DNA of 64,000 nucleotides from Adineta vaga (taxonomy: Eukaryota; Rotifera): assembly GCA_021613535.1 (NCBI GenBank), contig CP075492.1, positions 2,542,001-2,606,000 of the forward strand. Direction: 5' to 3'. Shown one piece after another: positions 52,204 through 62,737 of the stretch. The first letter of the stretch is position 1, and the number at the start of each line of letters is the position of its first letter. Position numbers and translations under genes: made by a program. Under the pieces are notes generated by a model, which was given only the letters and a program-made list of their open reading frames with translations, was not told the DNA's origin and searched no databases.

Positions 52204-55158
52204 TCAATTCAGATTCCTATTGCGTTTCTCTACATTGGATATTGGCGTTGCAATTTGATTTTGTTGAACTTGTACCTTTTGATCTTTTAGTTCTTGTTTG
52301 ATAATATCCGCTGATTTCGCATCAAATTCCATTCTCTTTTTACAATAGTATTGATTGAGTGCAGTAATTTTTTCTTCAGCTTTTGCCATATCTCGATATA
52401 TTTGTTTACGAAGTTCCTTATTTTCAGCATATTTATCTTCATTATTTTGTATTTTCTCTCGTACTTGACGTAATGCTTTTCCACTATCTGCAATCTGTTG
52501 ACTATTTTCTTCTACATTTGTATTAAGTGTTTTGAGTTGATTTCTTGATGCTTGAATTTTCTCACGACTTTGTCTTTCATTTTCACTAACCACTCGTAGA
52601 GATTCGGATACATTCTCAATATCTTTTTGATTTTTCATTATGTCTCCTTTTTTCAATTGCAGTTTTGATTCAACTTGTTCAACATCTTTCTTTAATTTGT
52701 TATGATGAGTTTCGTACAAATCACGTTTTTGAACAAGTTCTTGTACTTTAATAGTTTGCGATTGTACTTTCGAACGAGCAATTTGATGAGCAGTTTGATA
52801 TTCATTCATTTGTCGTTGAGTTTGTGTTCTACGTTGTTCTAATGTTGCTTTCTCATCAACAACACTTCGAATTTCTTCCGATACAATATTGAGTTGGTTA
52901 ATTTTCTCTCTTAATTGACTTTCTACTCCATTAAGATTATTCGTTTTTATTTCCAACTCGTTCTTCAATTGTGCTTCGTTCTTTTCTGTGGCTTGTAATA
53001 ATGTTCGTTGATTTTCTAATTCTCTTCCTGTCATTTTTTCCATATTTGTTTTATCACGAAGTTTTCGTTTTATATTTTCATTTTGTTGTTTGAATTGTAG
53101 AATTATACCAATTTGTTTTTGATGCTCCGTTGTAGCTGTATCGAGTTGATCTTGTTTTTCGCGTTGTTTGATTCGATGATCATCCATATTACGTTCATGT
53201 CGTTGAATTTTTGTTTTTATACTTTCAACATTTGATTTCAAATCTTCTCGTTGTTGACATGATTGTGCAAGTTCACTTTGATTTCGTTGAAGATCATTAT
53301 TAGCACTAGTGAGTTGTGTTTGAACACGATTTAGTTTATTTTGTGTCGTTTTAAGTTTACTTTCTGTTTGAGCTTGTTTACGATTGACATTGCGGAGGGT
53401 ATTGTTAAGTGAATCATATTCATTTTTACATCGTGAAACAGCAGCTGATTTTTGTCGAACGATGTCTTCTTGTTGGATTCGATCGTTAGTTAAATTACGA
53501 TATGTTGATTTTGTCGTTTGTAATTCTGATTTTGCTTTACTGTGTTGTTGACGAGCAGTATTGCATGCAGTTTCTTTTTGAGTAAGTTTGTCTTTTGCGT
53601 CTTTTAATGCACTTTCTGCTGCACTTTGATTACCACCCAAACCAGGAATAGGTATCTTTGCCCACAACGTTGCAGCCACTGAAATAACAGTTCCAAAGAA
53701 ACTTTGTGATTCTGCACTTTGAAGTCGAGCTTCGGCAACGCGGACTTGTTCTTGAGCTTGACGAAGTTCATTCTCAGCTGAGTCGAGTTGTGTTTGAGCT
53801 CTTTGTTCTTCAGCTATAGCTCGATCATGTTGAGTTTGAGCTTCTCTTTCCTGTTGTTTAAGTTGGGTTAGTTGTTGAGTAGCTTCCGTATGTTCAGTAA
53901 TAGCAGTTTGATGATTTCTCTGTGCATCATCTCGTTGTTCTTGTAAACTATTACATTCAGCAATCAATTGATCGCGTTCTGCTTCTAATTTGTCCTGTTC
54001 TATTTCATGAAAATTCACTTCGTTCGTAAATTGTTGGTGAGATCGTTCTAGTTGGGATACTTTATCTTGAATTCGTCTGATCAATTCTTCTGAAGTACGT
54101 AGTTTTTCTTGAACTGCTCGAAGTTGATTATTGAATTCGGTAAGTTGATCTTCTAATTCCATGAATTGACGATCTAAATCACATTTTTCTAACTCAAGCT
54201 GTTTTCGATTCGTTTCAAGTTCAATTCGTCGTCTTTCTGCTGCATCTAATTCATTTGCCAATTGTCTACATTGTTCCGTAAGTTCATTAATCTCTTCTTT
54301 CATTTTAATAAGTTCTTTTTCAAGTCGTTCGATATTTTTCTGAAAAATCGCTGCTTCTACTTGTAAACGATTGATACCAGTTACTTTTTCATCAAGAGCA
54401 CGTTTTAATTCATTAATCATCGTAGTCAGTTGTTCCTTTTGTCTTTTCAAATCTTCTTGTTCACTCTTGAAGTTTTGCTCTTGTTCTTTCAGACGATCAA
54501 GATCAACATTTAATTTTTCAATTTGACCCACAATTTCATAGAAATTTGCTCGTAATTGTTCTACTTTTAATTCATATTCTTGACGTCTTTGATTTTCCTC
54601 AGTAACTAATTGTTGTTGTTCTTTAATTTGCTCATTCATTTGATCAACTTGTTGTTCTAAGTCTTTCAATGATAATTGTAAATTATTTTCGATTTGAATA
54701 TTTTCATTTTTACGTTCCTTCATTTCGATAATTTGATCTTGTAATTGTTTTTCTTCGAGTTGTAATCGATTATTCAATTCCATATAAGAATTTTGTTCGT
54801 TTTTATAATTTTCAACTTGCATTTCATATTTTTCTAGATTATTTTCGTAAAGAACAATAGCATCGACTATTTCACATTGTTGATTACAAAATCCTATTCT
54901 TTCTTGTTCTAATTGTGTAAGTCGTTCAGCATGTTCTTTAAATTCTTGAAAGAGTGGATCATATTGATTCAATATTTTCGTACTTTCAGCATCATGTTTC
55001 TTATTCTTTTCTCCAAGATTTTTGCTTTCGACGAAATATTCCTCACTTTTTTTGCCACACATTTCAAGGAACTCTCCTACTTGTGCTTGATTTTTTTTAT
55101 ATTCTTTCAATTGATTTGTAAAAAAAGCATCCTGTTGATTGTCAGCCATGTAATTCAA
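52204..55158 (-). CDS. 984-residue coiled-coil protein with central hydrophobic segment
   Basis: Single exon. Nearly the whole protein is high-scoring heptad coiled coil: EQLRANFYEIVGQIEKLNVD-like runs, Gln/Glu/Lys/Arg-rich. It is interrupted once, near residue 490, by a Gly/Pro/aromatic stretch, SFFGTVISVAATLWAKIPIP, then GLGG. So there are two long coils around a hydrophobic hinge-like or membrane-interacting segment, reminiscent of SMC-like or helical-hairpin designs, but no ATPase head is present. No signal peptide. It directly precedes the coiled-coil AAA+ gene on the same strand (start Met may be the second, MADNQQ). I suggest it is a substrate or partner of that ATPase. The function is unknown. 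Confidence 0.8.
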   Translation of the reverse strand: MNYMADNQQDAFFTNQLKEYKKNQAQVGEFLEMCGKKSEEYFVESKNLGEKNKKHDAESTKILNQYDPLFQEFKEHAERLTQLEQERIGFCNQQCEIVDAIVLYENNLEKYEMQVENYKNEQNSYMELNNRLQLEEKQLQDQIIEMKERKNENIQIENNLQLSLKDLEQQVDQMNEQIKEQQQLVTEENQRRQEYELKVEQLRANFYEIVGQIEKLNVDLDRLKEQEQNFKSEQEDLKRQKEQLTTMINELKRALDEKVTGINRLQVEAAIFQKNIERLEKELIKMKEEINELTEQCRQLANELDAAERRRIELETNRKQLELEKCDLDRQFMELEDQLTEFNNQLRAVQEKLRTSEELIRRIQDKVSQLERSHQQFTNEVNFHEIEQDKLEAERDQLIAECNSLQEQRDDAQRNHQTAITEHTEATQQLTQLKQQEREAQTQHDRAIAEEQRAQTQLDSAENELRQAQEQVRVAEARLQSAESQSFFGTVISVAATLWAKIPIPGLGGNQSAAESALKDAKDKLTQKETACNTARQQHSKAKSELQTTKSTYRNLTNDRIQQEDIVRQKSAAVSRCKNEYDSLNNTLRNVNRKQAQTESKLKTTQNKLNRVQTQLTSANNDLQRNQSELAQSCQQREDLKSNVESIKTKIQRHERNMDDHRIKQREKQDQLDTATTEHQKQIGIILQFKQQNENIKRKLRDKTNMEKMTGRELENQRTLLQATEKNEAQLKNELEIKTNNLNGVESQLREKINQLNIVSEEIRSVVDEKATLEQRRTQTQRQMNEYQTAHQIARSKVQSQTIKVQELVQKRDLYETHHNKLKKDVEQVESKLQLKKGDIMKNQKDIENVSESLRVVSENERQSREKIQASRNQLKTLNTNVEENSQQIADSGKALRQVREKIQNNEDKYAENKELRKQIYRDMAKAEEKITALNQYYCKKRMEFDAKSADIIKQELKDQKVQVQQNQIATPISNVEKRNRNLN

Positions 55159-55577
55159 TTAAGGATATTAAAACCTATAAATAATCATTACAGCTTTATA
55201 AATATATAATTATATGCAGGAAAGGACATGACGATAGGAATTATTCATTTTATTGTGTAAAACAAGAATAAAAACTATTTCCAGTTTTTCATGTTTCTCA
55301 AAAGAGTTGAATTCGTAAAGTGATAAGGTAGGAAAACAAAATTCTCCAAGATAGAGGGAATGAAATAACAAACCTTGTTTCTCTAAATGTCTAAAATGAA
55401 GAAAACAAAATGCTTATTCGCGTAGAATATACGTATGAGAGAAATGGAAAAAAACTTGCGCGTATGTAAATGAGAGAGATAAAAAAAACCATTGTATGCA
55501 CAGGTGTATGATAAGGAAAGGAAAAAATATATTACTGATTGAGCAGACTGCGACGCAATCCTTAAAAAAGAGGTGAC
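55159..55577. other. Promoter-side spacer of the coiled-coil gene
   Basis: AT-rich; no gene or repeat recognised. Confidence 0.4.
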
Positions 55578-55859
55578 ATGGGTTGTGGAGCTTATCCATG
55601 TTTTCTTGATGATTATCTTTTAAACATGTGGATGACATTGAGTTTTTATTTTATTCCTACTCTTTTAATTGCTTTTTTTAATATAGACATACTTATTGGA
55701 TTTATTCGACAAAAACAAATTCTTCATCGTCATAAGCATTGGAACACATATCGAAAAATGATGATACAATTATTTTCTATTACATCACTTTATCTTTTCT
55801 TTTTCACTATCTTCCAAATCATATATATGCCTTTTGTATGTCTTACATCTCTACTATGA
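55578..55859 (+). pseudogene. GPCR fragment (TM5-ICL3-TM6)
   Basis: A 93-codon frame reading MGCGAYPCFLDDYLLNMWMT, then two hydrophobic stretches joined by the basic loop GFIRQKQILHRHKHWNTYRK, ending with TM6 and an early stop. It looks like ECL2 to TM6 of a class A receptor. TM1-4 and TM7 are missing on both sides. It has no close match in loops with the five receptors in the window. Truncated, presumably nonfunctional. Confidence 0.55.
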
Positions 55860-56071
55860 TGAAGAAAAGAGTATTAATCACACCTGCCTCCTAAATATTT
55901 TGAGAATATACTATTGGTCTTTTTATTTATATATTTATTAATAAAAAGGCTTTTTTTCATAAGACACTCTGAAAGCACAAAGAGATATCATGAGTTACTA
56001 AATAAACATTTGAGACATAAAACAAATGAAAGAAAACGCAATTTCATACTTTTTAAATTTTCTGTATCACA

Positions 56072-57820
56072 ATGTCTCAAACAAAACTTGAAATTTTACC
56101 AAATGAAATTTTACTACAATGTTTTCATTATTTTCAAATTATCGATATTTTTCATTCATTTGATCAACTCAATCATCGTTTCAATTCTCTTATTAGAAAT
56201 ATTTCGTTTCCATTTAGTTTAAATTTTCAAAATATTCATAATAGATTCCAATGTGAAGAAATTTGTAGAACATTATCAATTAATCAAACTTGGAAAAATC
56301 AACTTTATTCATTACATTTATCAAATGAAAATACATGTTATCCAATTCATTTATTTATTTCAAAATTTTCACTTTTACAATTTCCTCATCTTCGTTCGTT
56401 AACTTTAAGCAAAATAACAGAAAAAAATTGGAAATCTATTGGCACAGAATTATCATCAATACCTGAATTATCTTGTTTTCGAATCTTTCAGTGTGATATA
56501 TCAGGAAAAAGCATAATACCTATGTTACCAATATCAAAATTACAAACATTAATCATACCATTCCCATCATTTCCTAAAGTGACTCCAGATATTCAACTAT
56601 CATCACTTATTCATTTATCAATCTTTGGATGTCATTTACATGAGTTATTTATTATATTAAATAATGCATCGAAACTAAATTATATAGAACTACGAAATGT
56701 CCCTCCCCCCAAATGGGGACTTTTTTGGAGTATGACTGATGATGCGCATAATAGTACTCCTGCAAATAATTTGAAAACACTACATATTCATTGGTTTCAA
56801 GGTAATATTGATGCTCTTTTTATGTTGCTAGAAAGAACACCAAATTTAGAAAATTTCATAATATTATCTAACAGTGATCCAAACATGATACAAGCTGATA
56901 AATGGCAAAATTTCATAATTTCTTCATTACCTCATTTAAGAAATTTCAAATTCAGATTTGTTGTCATTGATTTCGTACGGAATAGTATTCATGAACGAAG
57001 ATTGAAAGAATTTCAGAATAATTTTTGGTTCAATCAACATCATTTATATATAGAATATGCTATATGGCCATCTCGGGCCGAAATTTATACTTTACCATAT
57101 CCATTTAATACATTTGAATTTTCATTAGATTGTCATATATATTACAATGAAATAATTGATCGTATAAACACATTTGATAATGTTAAAGATTTATCAGTTG
57201 ACTTCGAGAAATTAACAGAAAACAATCCACATTATTTTTCTAAGATTGAATCATTATCATTTGGATGTCAAGATCGGATAAAAGGTAAATATATAACGAT
57301 GAATTATTCACATTTAAAATATATTCAAACGACAATGAACTTATCAAATATTAAACATTTAACTCTATTAGATGGTTTACAATTTGAATCATCAGATATA
57401 TTTAAAGAAATATTAAAATCTGCAATACAATTAACGTCATTAAGAGTCAATTTTTCTCATTTAATAAAATGGTTCCACAATAATGAATTATGTAAATATT
57501 TCACTAAACGTATTAGAAAATTATATATTCATTCTGGTTTATTCGAGAATTCAGATCAATTAGAACAATTCTGTGCAATATTTGTTAATCTTGAACAACT
57601 TGGATGTTTTTTCAATCAATCAGTTATTTTATTTTTAATCAAAAATTTACATAAATTAATTTGCATAGAAAATTATGGATGTCTAAAGAATTATGAAATA
57701 TCTTCGATCGAAAAAGAAATAGAAAAACTTGGTTTAGATATAATTATTGATTTGGATGATTACGAGAATCTTGACTTTATTTATTTGAATCGATCCAAAT
57801 TGAATAGAAATATTTCATAA
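56072..57820 (+). CDS. F-box protein with leucine-rich C-terminal region
   Basis: 582 codons, single exon. F-box at residues about 3-50 (KLEILPNEILLQCFHYFQI, then IDIFHSFDQLNHRFNSLI). The rest is a divergent LRR solenoid (LYSLHLSNENTCYPIHLFIS, LRSLTLSKITEKN, LKTLHIHWFQG, NIKHLTLLDGLQFES, IRKLYIHSG). It is a clear paralogue of 20638-22353 and of the relic at 16793-17999. A predicted SCF adaptor. The F-box gene overlaps no other gene. Codon usage is strongly AT-biased, as in its paralogues. Confidence 0.82.
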   Translation: MSQTKLEILPNEILLQCFHYFQIIDIFHSFDQLNHRFNSLIRNISFPFSLNFQNIHNRFQCEEICRTLSINQTWKNQLYSLHLSNENTCYPIHLFISKFSLLQFPHLRSLTLSKITEKNWKSIGTELSSIPELSCFRIFQCDISGKSIIPMLPISKLQTLIIPFPSFPKVTPDIQLSSLIHLSIFGCHLHELFIILNNASKLNYIELRNVPPPKWGLFWSMTDDAHNSTPANNLKTLHIHWFQGNIDALFMLLERTPNLENFIILSNSDPNMIQADKWQNFIISSLPHLRNFKFRFVVIDFVRNSIHERRLKEFQNNFWFNQHHLYIEYAIWPSRAEIYTLPYPFNTFEFSLDCHIYYNEIIDRINTFDNVKDLSVDFEKLTENNPHYFSKIESLSFGCQDRIKGKYITMNYSHLKYIQTTMNLSNIKHLTLLDGLQFESSDIFKEILKSAIQLTSLRVNFSHLIKWFHNNELCKYFTKRIRKLYIHSGLFENSDQLEQFCAIFVNLEQLGCFFNQSVILFLIKNLHKLICIENYGCLKNYEISSIEKEIEKLGLDIIIDLDDYENLDFIYLNRSKLNRNIS

Positions 57821-58133
57821 TTTTATTAATATACCATTCATTGAAGAATATTTGATCTTTATAATTAAAGATCTTTCAAAGAAAAGTGTTCGAATTTGAA
57901 TGTTTTAACTTTTTAAACTTGAATAAAAAAATATTGTCTTTTCTTATTCATTTTGATGACAAGAATGAGTTGTACATTGGTTCAATACAGAGTTCATTCG
58001 GTTTTTTACATGAAAATTTATAAATTCAGGAGGAGAAAGGAGAGGGCGAGACTTCATCCACTATTTTAAATAGTTTTATAGAAATTTATTCGGAGCTTTC
58101 TTCTTCTTCTTTTTAAAATTTTGGTCTACAGCG

Positions 58134-58187
58134 CATCTTGAGGGTGTGGGTATTAGATGGATGTAGCACCCACACCCACACCCTCAA
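58134..58187. repeat. Telomere-like hairpin, core C
   Basis: CATCTTGAGGGTGTGGGTA, core TTAGATGGATGTAGC, then ACCCACACCCACACCCTCAA. The left end is the best copy of the family end. Confidence 0.85.
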
Positions 58188-58756
58188 CGTGTTTCGTTTT
58201 GATTGTTAAGGCTCATCAAGTAGCTTCATATAACTTTGCATATTCACCTAAATTAAAGTCGACAAAGCTCAAAAAGAATTTCCAATATTCAGTTCAAGCT
58301 GGATAATAAATGATCTTTACAATGTTCATATCGTCGAAGACTTTGATCCTGCGATGTCGTAGTCGATGTTACTCTTGTTCTCCTGTGAATAGTTTTAGTT
58401 GTTGTTATTATTATAATTGTTCTCGAAAATTTTCGTCGCTTCTGACGCTGCTGATCGACATAGTTCGGATAGTGATGGTAGCGGTTCATTTGTACGTTCC
58501 TTATTCAATAGATTAGTCTTAGAAGATATGCTTGTAGGTGATGACATTTAAAGCTATCTGTAGAGCAGAAAAAAATTTGATCTGGAAATTAGAAACATAA
58601 TTAACTAGTATTAAATTATAAATAACGCTCGTCGAAGGAGACTAGCTTAACCCTTAACTGATTTCGATCATATTATAAATATGATTTCTTCATTTTGCAG
58701 TCGGTCGTCAGTGTTCGTACGGTCTACCACTTCCGACTGCTCAACTGAGTTAATCA

Positions 58757-58816
58757 CATCTTGAGCGTGTGGGTGTGGGTGCGGGTATAATCTCTTTCTT
58801 TCACACCCACACCCTC
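58757..58816. repeat. Telomere-like hairpin element
   Basis: ACATCTTGAGCGTGTGGGTG plus TGGGTGCGGGT on the left; CACACCCACACCCTC on the right. The core includes ATAATCTCTTTCTTT. Confidence 0.8.
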
Positions 58817-58912
58817 TACACATATATATATTCACTGTGTTATGCATAGACATTTCTCATTTTATTATAAAGTCTTATTAGATAAAACTAATTATTATTA
58901 TGTAAAAAATGA

Positions 58913-60883
58913 TCAAACTGAGTTCTGTTGTTTATTATAAGCTCGTACAAGAATCGAACCAGTTGGTGGTAATAGATGCGAAGTTGAAAGTGGAGAGGCA
59001 AAACGCTCGACACGATCAGTGGGCAGTGTATTAGTTATTGAGGAAAACATAGAGGTTGTTGTTGTTGTTAATGAGCCAAGTTCCAATGCGGATGTCATGC
59101 TTGAGGCGAAAGAATTCTCCTTACTAAGATTCAGCCGATTCTGTTTGGCTGATGATGAACTATGTTCATTAATGTATTGTTCTCGATAATCAGTCATGTC
59201 CTTCACATTCTTTCTATTCTCACTTTTAGTTGATTTTGAAATTAGTTGTGATGAATTTAGATCATTCATGTCAGTTCGATGAGCATAACGGGAAGCGACT
59301 ATCAATCTGAACAACAGAAAAAATCTTTTTTTACAATACTTTCGAGGCGAGACAAAAACCTACTTATGAAAATAAAGACAGCATCGGCATAAGTAACAGC
59401 GAGCTATAAGACTAAGTAGACACAAGAGAGGTAACCCAATTCCAAGACCTAGTCCAAGTCCTAATGGAAAATAATTGATTTGTTTACCTATCGAAAAAAA
59501 TAGAAAAAACTGTATTAAGATCTGTATTATGATAAAAAAATACAAACTGGTCGTAGTAATCAACGAAGTTGTACTTGTGCTCTGTGGTTGTGTTATAACT
59601 ACGCCAGCCGTAGTCGTCTTTGGACCAACAATGAAATTGAAACAATACTGATTTGACATATAAAGATTAATATCGATAGCTACTGCACAAAATCTATAAG
59701 TCATTCCAAGTTGATCATCACTTGGAACCCACATAAGATTAATACCATAGGTAATGTCATCTTCAAGAAATGGAACATCTGTTTTAAGCATTCCTGGTGG
59801 ACTAGAAGTGATAAAATTGATGATACTTGTATTCGGCTCAATTCCACAACCACTTTGAGCATTGATAGTCGCTGTGTATGGAACATTGACTGCTGCATAA
59901 ACTGTACTTCCGTGTTGTGGATGGTCAGGATCAATACTGGTAATCACTGGTGGTAGAGTGCAATTTGTTGATAAATTTGTTTCATGATAAGCATAGAGAA
60001 CAAATTGTAGTGGAATAGAACTGAGTGGTTCAGTGGCATTTTCAAGAAAATCCTCTAATTGAACAGCGACAGCATAATAACCAGATGATGGAAGTGTAAT
60101 ATTGAGTGTACATACATTATTGTCTGAAATAAGTTCGGTAGAATTTGGAAGTGCCATTGAATGACAAACATCACCACATTCATTAATAATAATACCACTC
60201 CAATTCTGGAACGATTGGGCAAAACGACATTGAAGTATATCTCCATCAACATCAGCCATGGGAATGTCGATAGAAGCATCAATATTCACTGGTACAAGAA
60301 CAACAAATGGAATTGACGAAGTAGGCGAAGAATTGATCAAACCATTGTCCATACGTTCAGTCAAATTGAGATACATGCTGAGATTAGCTAAAGCGGTACC
60401 ATTAATCATATTTAAAGGTATCCATTCTAAATTTGTTGAATAACTCCCATAACCAATCACTAAACCATCTTCTTGAACAGTTAAATTGAGTGATACGAAG
60501 CTCTCACCAGAAGACATATTCAATGCATTGTTATAATCAGTACATGGAATAAGAGCCGTCAAATTTGTTGGAAAATCACTAGCATTACATGTTGTTAAGG
60601 ATGATAAACAATTCAATGTATTTGTACTGTTGTCACCAATTAAGCCGTACGATAATATAGTGCTCGGTGAACATGAACTTAACATAGTGCTTTTCTCCCA
60701 TGCATATCGTTGACTGATAATAATTGTTCGCGTAGTGTTGAATTCAGATTGATCTTTGGTTTCTGGCCGCCAACTGATGGTTCCACCGTGAAAGTAAGAT
60801 CCACATATAGGCCTCATAAAAAGTGTCACGATCAGAAATACATAGATGATCATTTTGAAGAAATTGTGATGCACTTTCGTCAA
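58913..60883 (-). CDS. Type I membrane glycoprotein with Ig-like/cadherin-like ectodomain
   Basis: Exons 60883-59548, 59487-59364 and 59306-58913 (introns 60 and 57 nt) give 617 codons. Signal peptide: hydrophobic MIIYVFLIVTLFM, then CGS. The ectodomain begins SYFHGGTISWRPE, a signature of a large family in bdelloids and molluscs. It then has two or more beta-sandwich repeats with conserved ILQCRFAQ, INECGDVCHS, VAVQLEDF and PPGML motifs and about 20 N-glycosylation sites. A Thr/Ser-rich stalk, a Gly-Leu-rich TM helix (LGLGLGLGIGLPLLCLLSLI), a Cys-rich juxtamembrane segment (CYLCRCCL) and a Ser-rich tail of about 135 residues follow. Function unknown; adhesion or surface-coat role likely. Confidence 0.8.
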
Positions 60884-61265
60884 TAATACACTCTACTTGC
60901 AATGTTTTAAAATAATAATCAGTAACTATACGAGCTGCTGTATTTATTTCATTGTTGTCTGCTTGATGAAGACGTAAAACAAAGGTATATATTATGTTTT
61001 TTTTTCTTCAAACGAAATACAGCTTCTCTACGAATGCACAATACACACAGAATACTTGTATATGCAAAATGAAAAATTGTTTCAATATAATTATGTTCCA
61101 GTGCCTTGAAAAAGAAAATACATAAGAGATGCATAAAAAGAAGCTTTTCAATACTTGTGTATTCATTTCATTGTCATAAAAAAAGTACGAGGTCAGGACG
61201 TGAATAATGAAAGTGAAGAAATATATGCCCTCAAGATCATTTGATTTACACCCAACCTCACCCGT

Positions 61266-61308
61266 CGAGGGTGTGGGTGTTAGATAGATGTAGCACCCAC
61301 AAGCACTC
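61266..61308. repeat. Telomere-like hairpin, core C, with adjacent half element
   Basis: CGAGGGTGTGGGTGTTAGATAGATGTAGCACCCACAAGCACTC, broken here only for length: arms GAGGGTGTGGGTG and CACCCACAAGCACTC, core TTAGATAGATGTAG. A half element with CCCTCAAGATC lies at 61228-61238. Confidence 0.8.
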
Positions 61309-62125
61309 TATAATATAGGACTTGAAGACCCAAACGTACCTCCTTAGTAAAGTATATTAGATATGCTTTCAGTATAAATTTTTTTTCATGAGTATGACCT
61401 ATGACCCGCGACAGACAGATAGACAAACAGATTTCGATTTTTGGTAACACTTTTTTCGAACACGACCCTCATTTCAGTCGAAGGAACAAGAAAAATCTCA
61501 AATTTTTCTGTAATAATATAAATCGTAGAACATGGTTAATTTCATAATTCACACAACGGAAAAAAAACCAACAAAAGCATGTATCTTCTTCTTCTTCTCA
61601 TTCATTTGGCGATATTAGTAGTTTAGTTTTCATCATTACAAGCACGTTACACACATCTCATTCGATATGCTAACACTAAAACTAAAACTAAAGGTCGACT
61701 TGATCTATCGTTCACGTGTACTCAATTTTTCTAAAGATCGACAAAGTTCAATTCATTCAAAGAGACCTATTGAAATAGTCCTTTAGCTAGTTTCAGTAGA
61801 ATCCTATGAAAATTAGTTCTAATACACATCATTGGATCGATCTGAACTTGCTCCACAAAATTTCTTCATTTCGTAATGTTCTCCTTATCTAATAAGATTC
61901 TTTGAACATTGTGGTCAGGCCTTCCATTATACCATAAGTATAACACTTCTAAAAAACACATTTTAATTATATTTCTCGATATAAGAAGTCGATTTTTTTT
62001 CTTGTGTAACATTCTTTTATGCATGTTAAATGAGAACATGGGTAAGAAGAAAAAAACAAGATGGTTCTTTTCTTATCATAATCATGATATGTAGGTAAAT
62101 CTATGAGAAAAAAACGTATTTGTCG

Positions 62126-62150
62126 CTCTCTCTCTCTCTCTCTCTCTCTG
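62126..62150. repeat. (CT)n microsatellite
   Basis: About twelve CT dinucleotides in a row. Confidence 0.9.
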
Positions 62151-62221
62151 TTGAATCGTTAGAAAAACAGTTTGAATATAGATATCTATCTTGCTTGATC
62201 ATACATACCTCAAGCGATTGC

Positions 62222-62353
62222 AGAACGTTGTATTAATTCTGGTTCTATTGGTGTGGGGGCTGGTGCTAGATGCTGTCTTCCCTCTCGTTGTGTTTACGAT
62301 TATGCAAATCAGATTGGTCCAGATGGCTTTAAGAATATGGGTCGTTGTGGCTA
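62222..62353 (+). CDS. Terminal exon of a small Cys-rich (knottin-like) secreted protein
   Basis: Following a TTGCAG acceptor, the frame reads RCINSGSIGVGAGARCCLPS, then RCVYDYANQIGPDGFKNMGR, then CG and TAA at 62351-62353. The spacing C-x(n)-CC-x3-C-x(n)-C with a final RCG fits an inhibitor-cystine-knot-like fold. No upstream exon with a signal peptide could be identified with confidence, so this may be the surviving 3' part of a gene. Hypothetical; no function claimed. Confidence 0.35.
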
Positions 62354-62626
62354 ATTCACGTAAGGTTTAGTGATGAAAACGTCTTAGATGTTCCTTGTTT
62401 TCGTTATAGGAAATATGCCGTATATATCTTCCAAAAAGCAGCCTTATCAACGATCACTATCATCGAATATTATAACTTAGGTGGTTGCTTCATTAATTCT
62501 TCTGGAATATTTATTCGTCGTTCTTTTGAAAATTTTTCCAGGTTCACTTCTAATACGTATATATATATACACGCAGAAAACGATTTTAACGAAAAAGGTA
62601 TTATAGTTGTGCTAATGATGTGCATA

Positions 62627-62669
62627 TGAGTGAAATAAAACATTTCACCCAACCACACTCACACTCATC
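62627..62669. repeat. Diverged telomere-like hairpin
   Basis: ATGAGTGAAATAAAACATTT, then CACCCAACCACACTCACACT. The C-rich arm is clear, the left arm weak. Confidence 0.55.
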
Positions 62670-62677
62670 AATAGAAT

Positions 62678-62737
62678 CAGATCTATGTAGCAGATTATGG
62701 AAATGATCGAATCGTTCGATTCGATAAAATTTATTAA
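62678..62737 (+). pseudogene. Single NHL-blade relic
   Basis: Twenty codons, IYVADYGNDRIVRFDKIY followed by TAA, a textbook NHL repeat. It is separated from any other NHL sequence and begins 8 nt after a telomere-like hairpin. Confidence 0.55.

Larger units (their letters stand above)
57821..58912. other. Intergenic with two hairpins
   Basis: Hairpins at 58134-58187 and 58757-58816. A minus-strand open frame at 58489-58289 is rich in Thr/Arg/Gln and could be a gene tail, but no domain or splice context supports it. Confidence 0.4.
60884..62221. other. Long intergenic stretch
   Basis: It contains the repeat region at 61227-61308 and a CT microsatellite (62126-62150). No other supported feature. 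Confidence 0.45.

Noticed and set aside
54913-55209. Plus-strand ORFs opposite the coiled-coil and AAA+ genes
   Set aside because: Anti-sense shadows of strongly biased coding sequence.
4434-62669. Hairpin repeats as a CRISPR array
   Set aside because: Spacing is irregular over kilobases, copies are in both orientations and lie among eukaryotic genes with introns.
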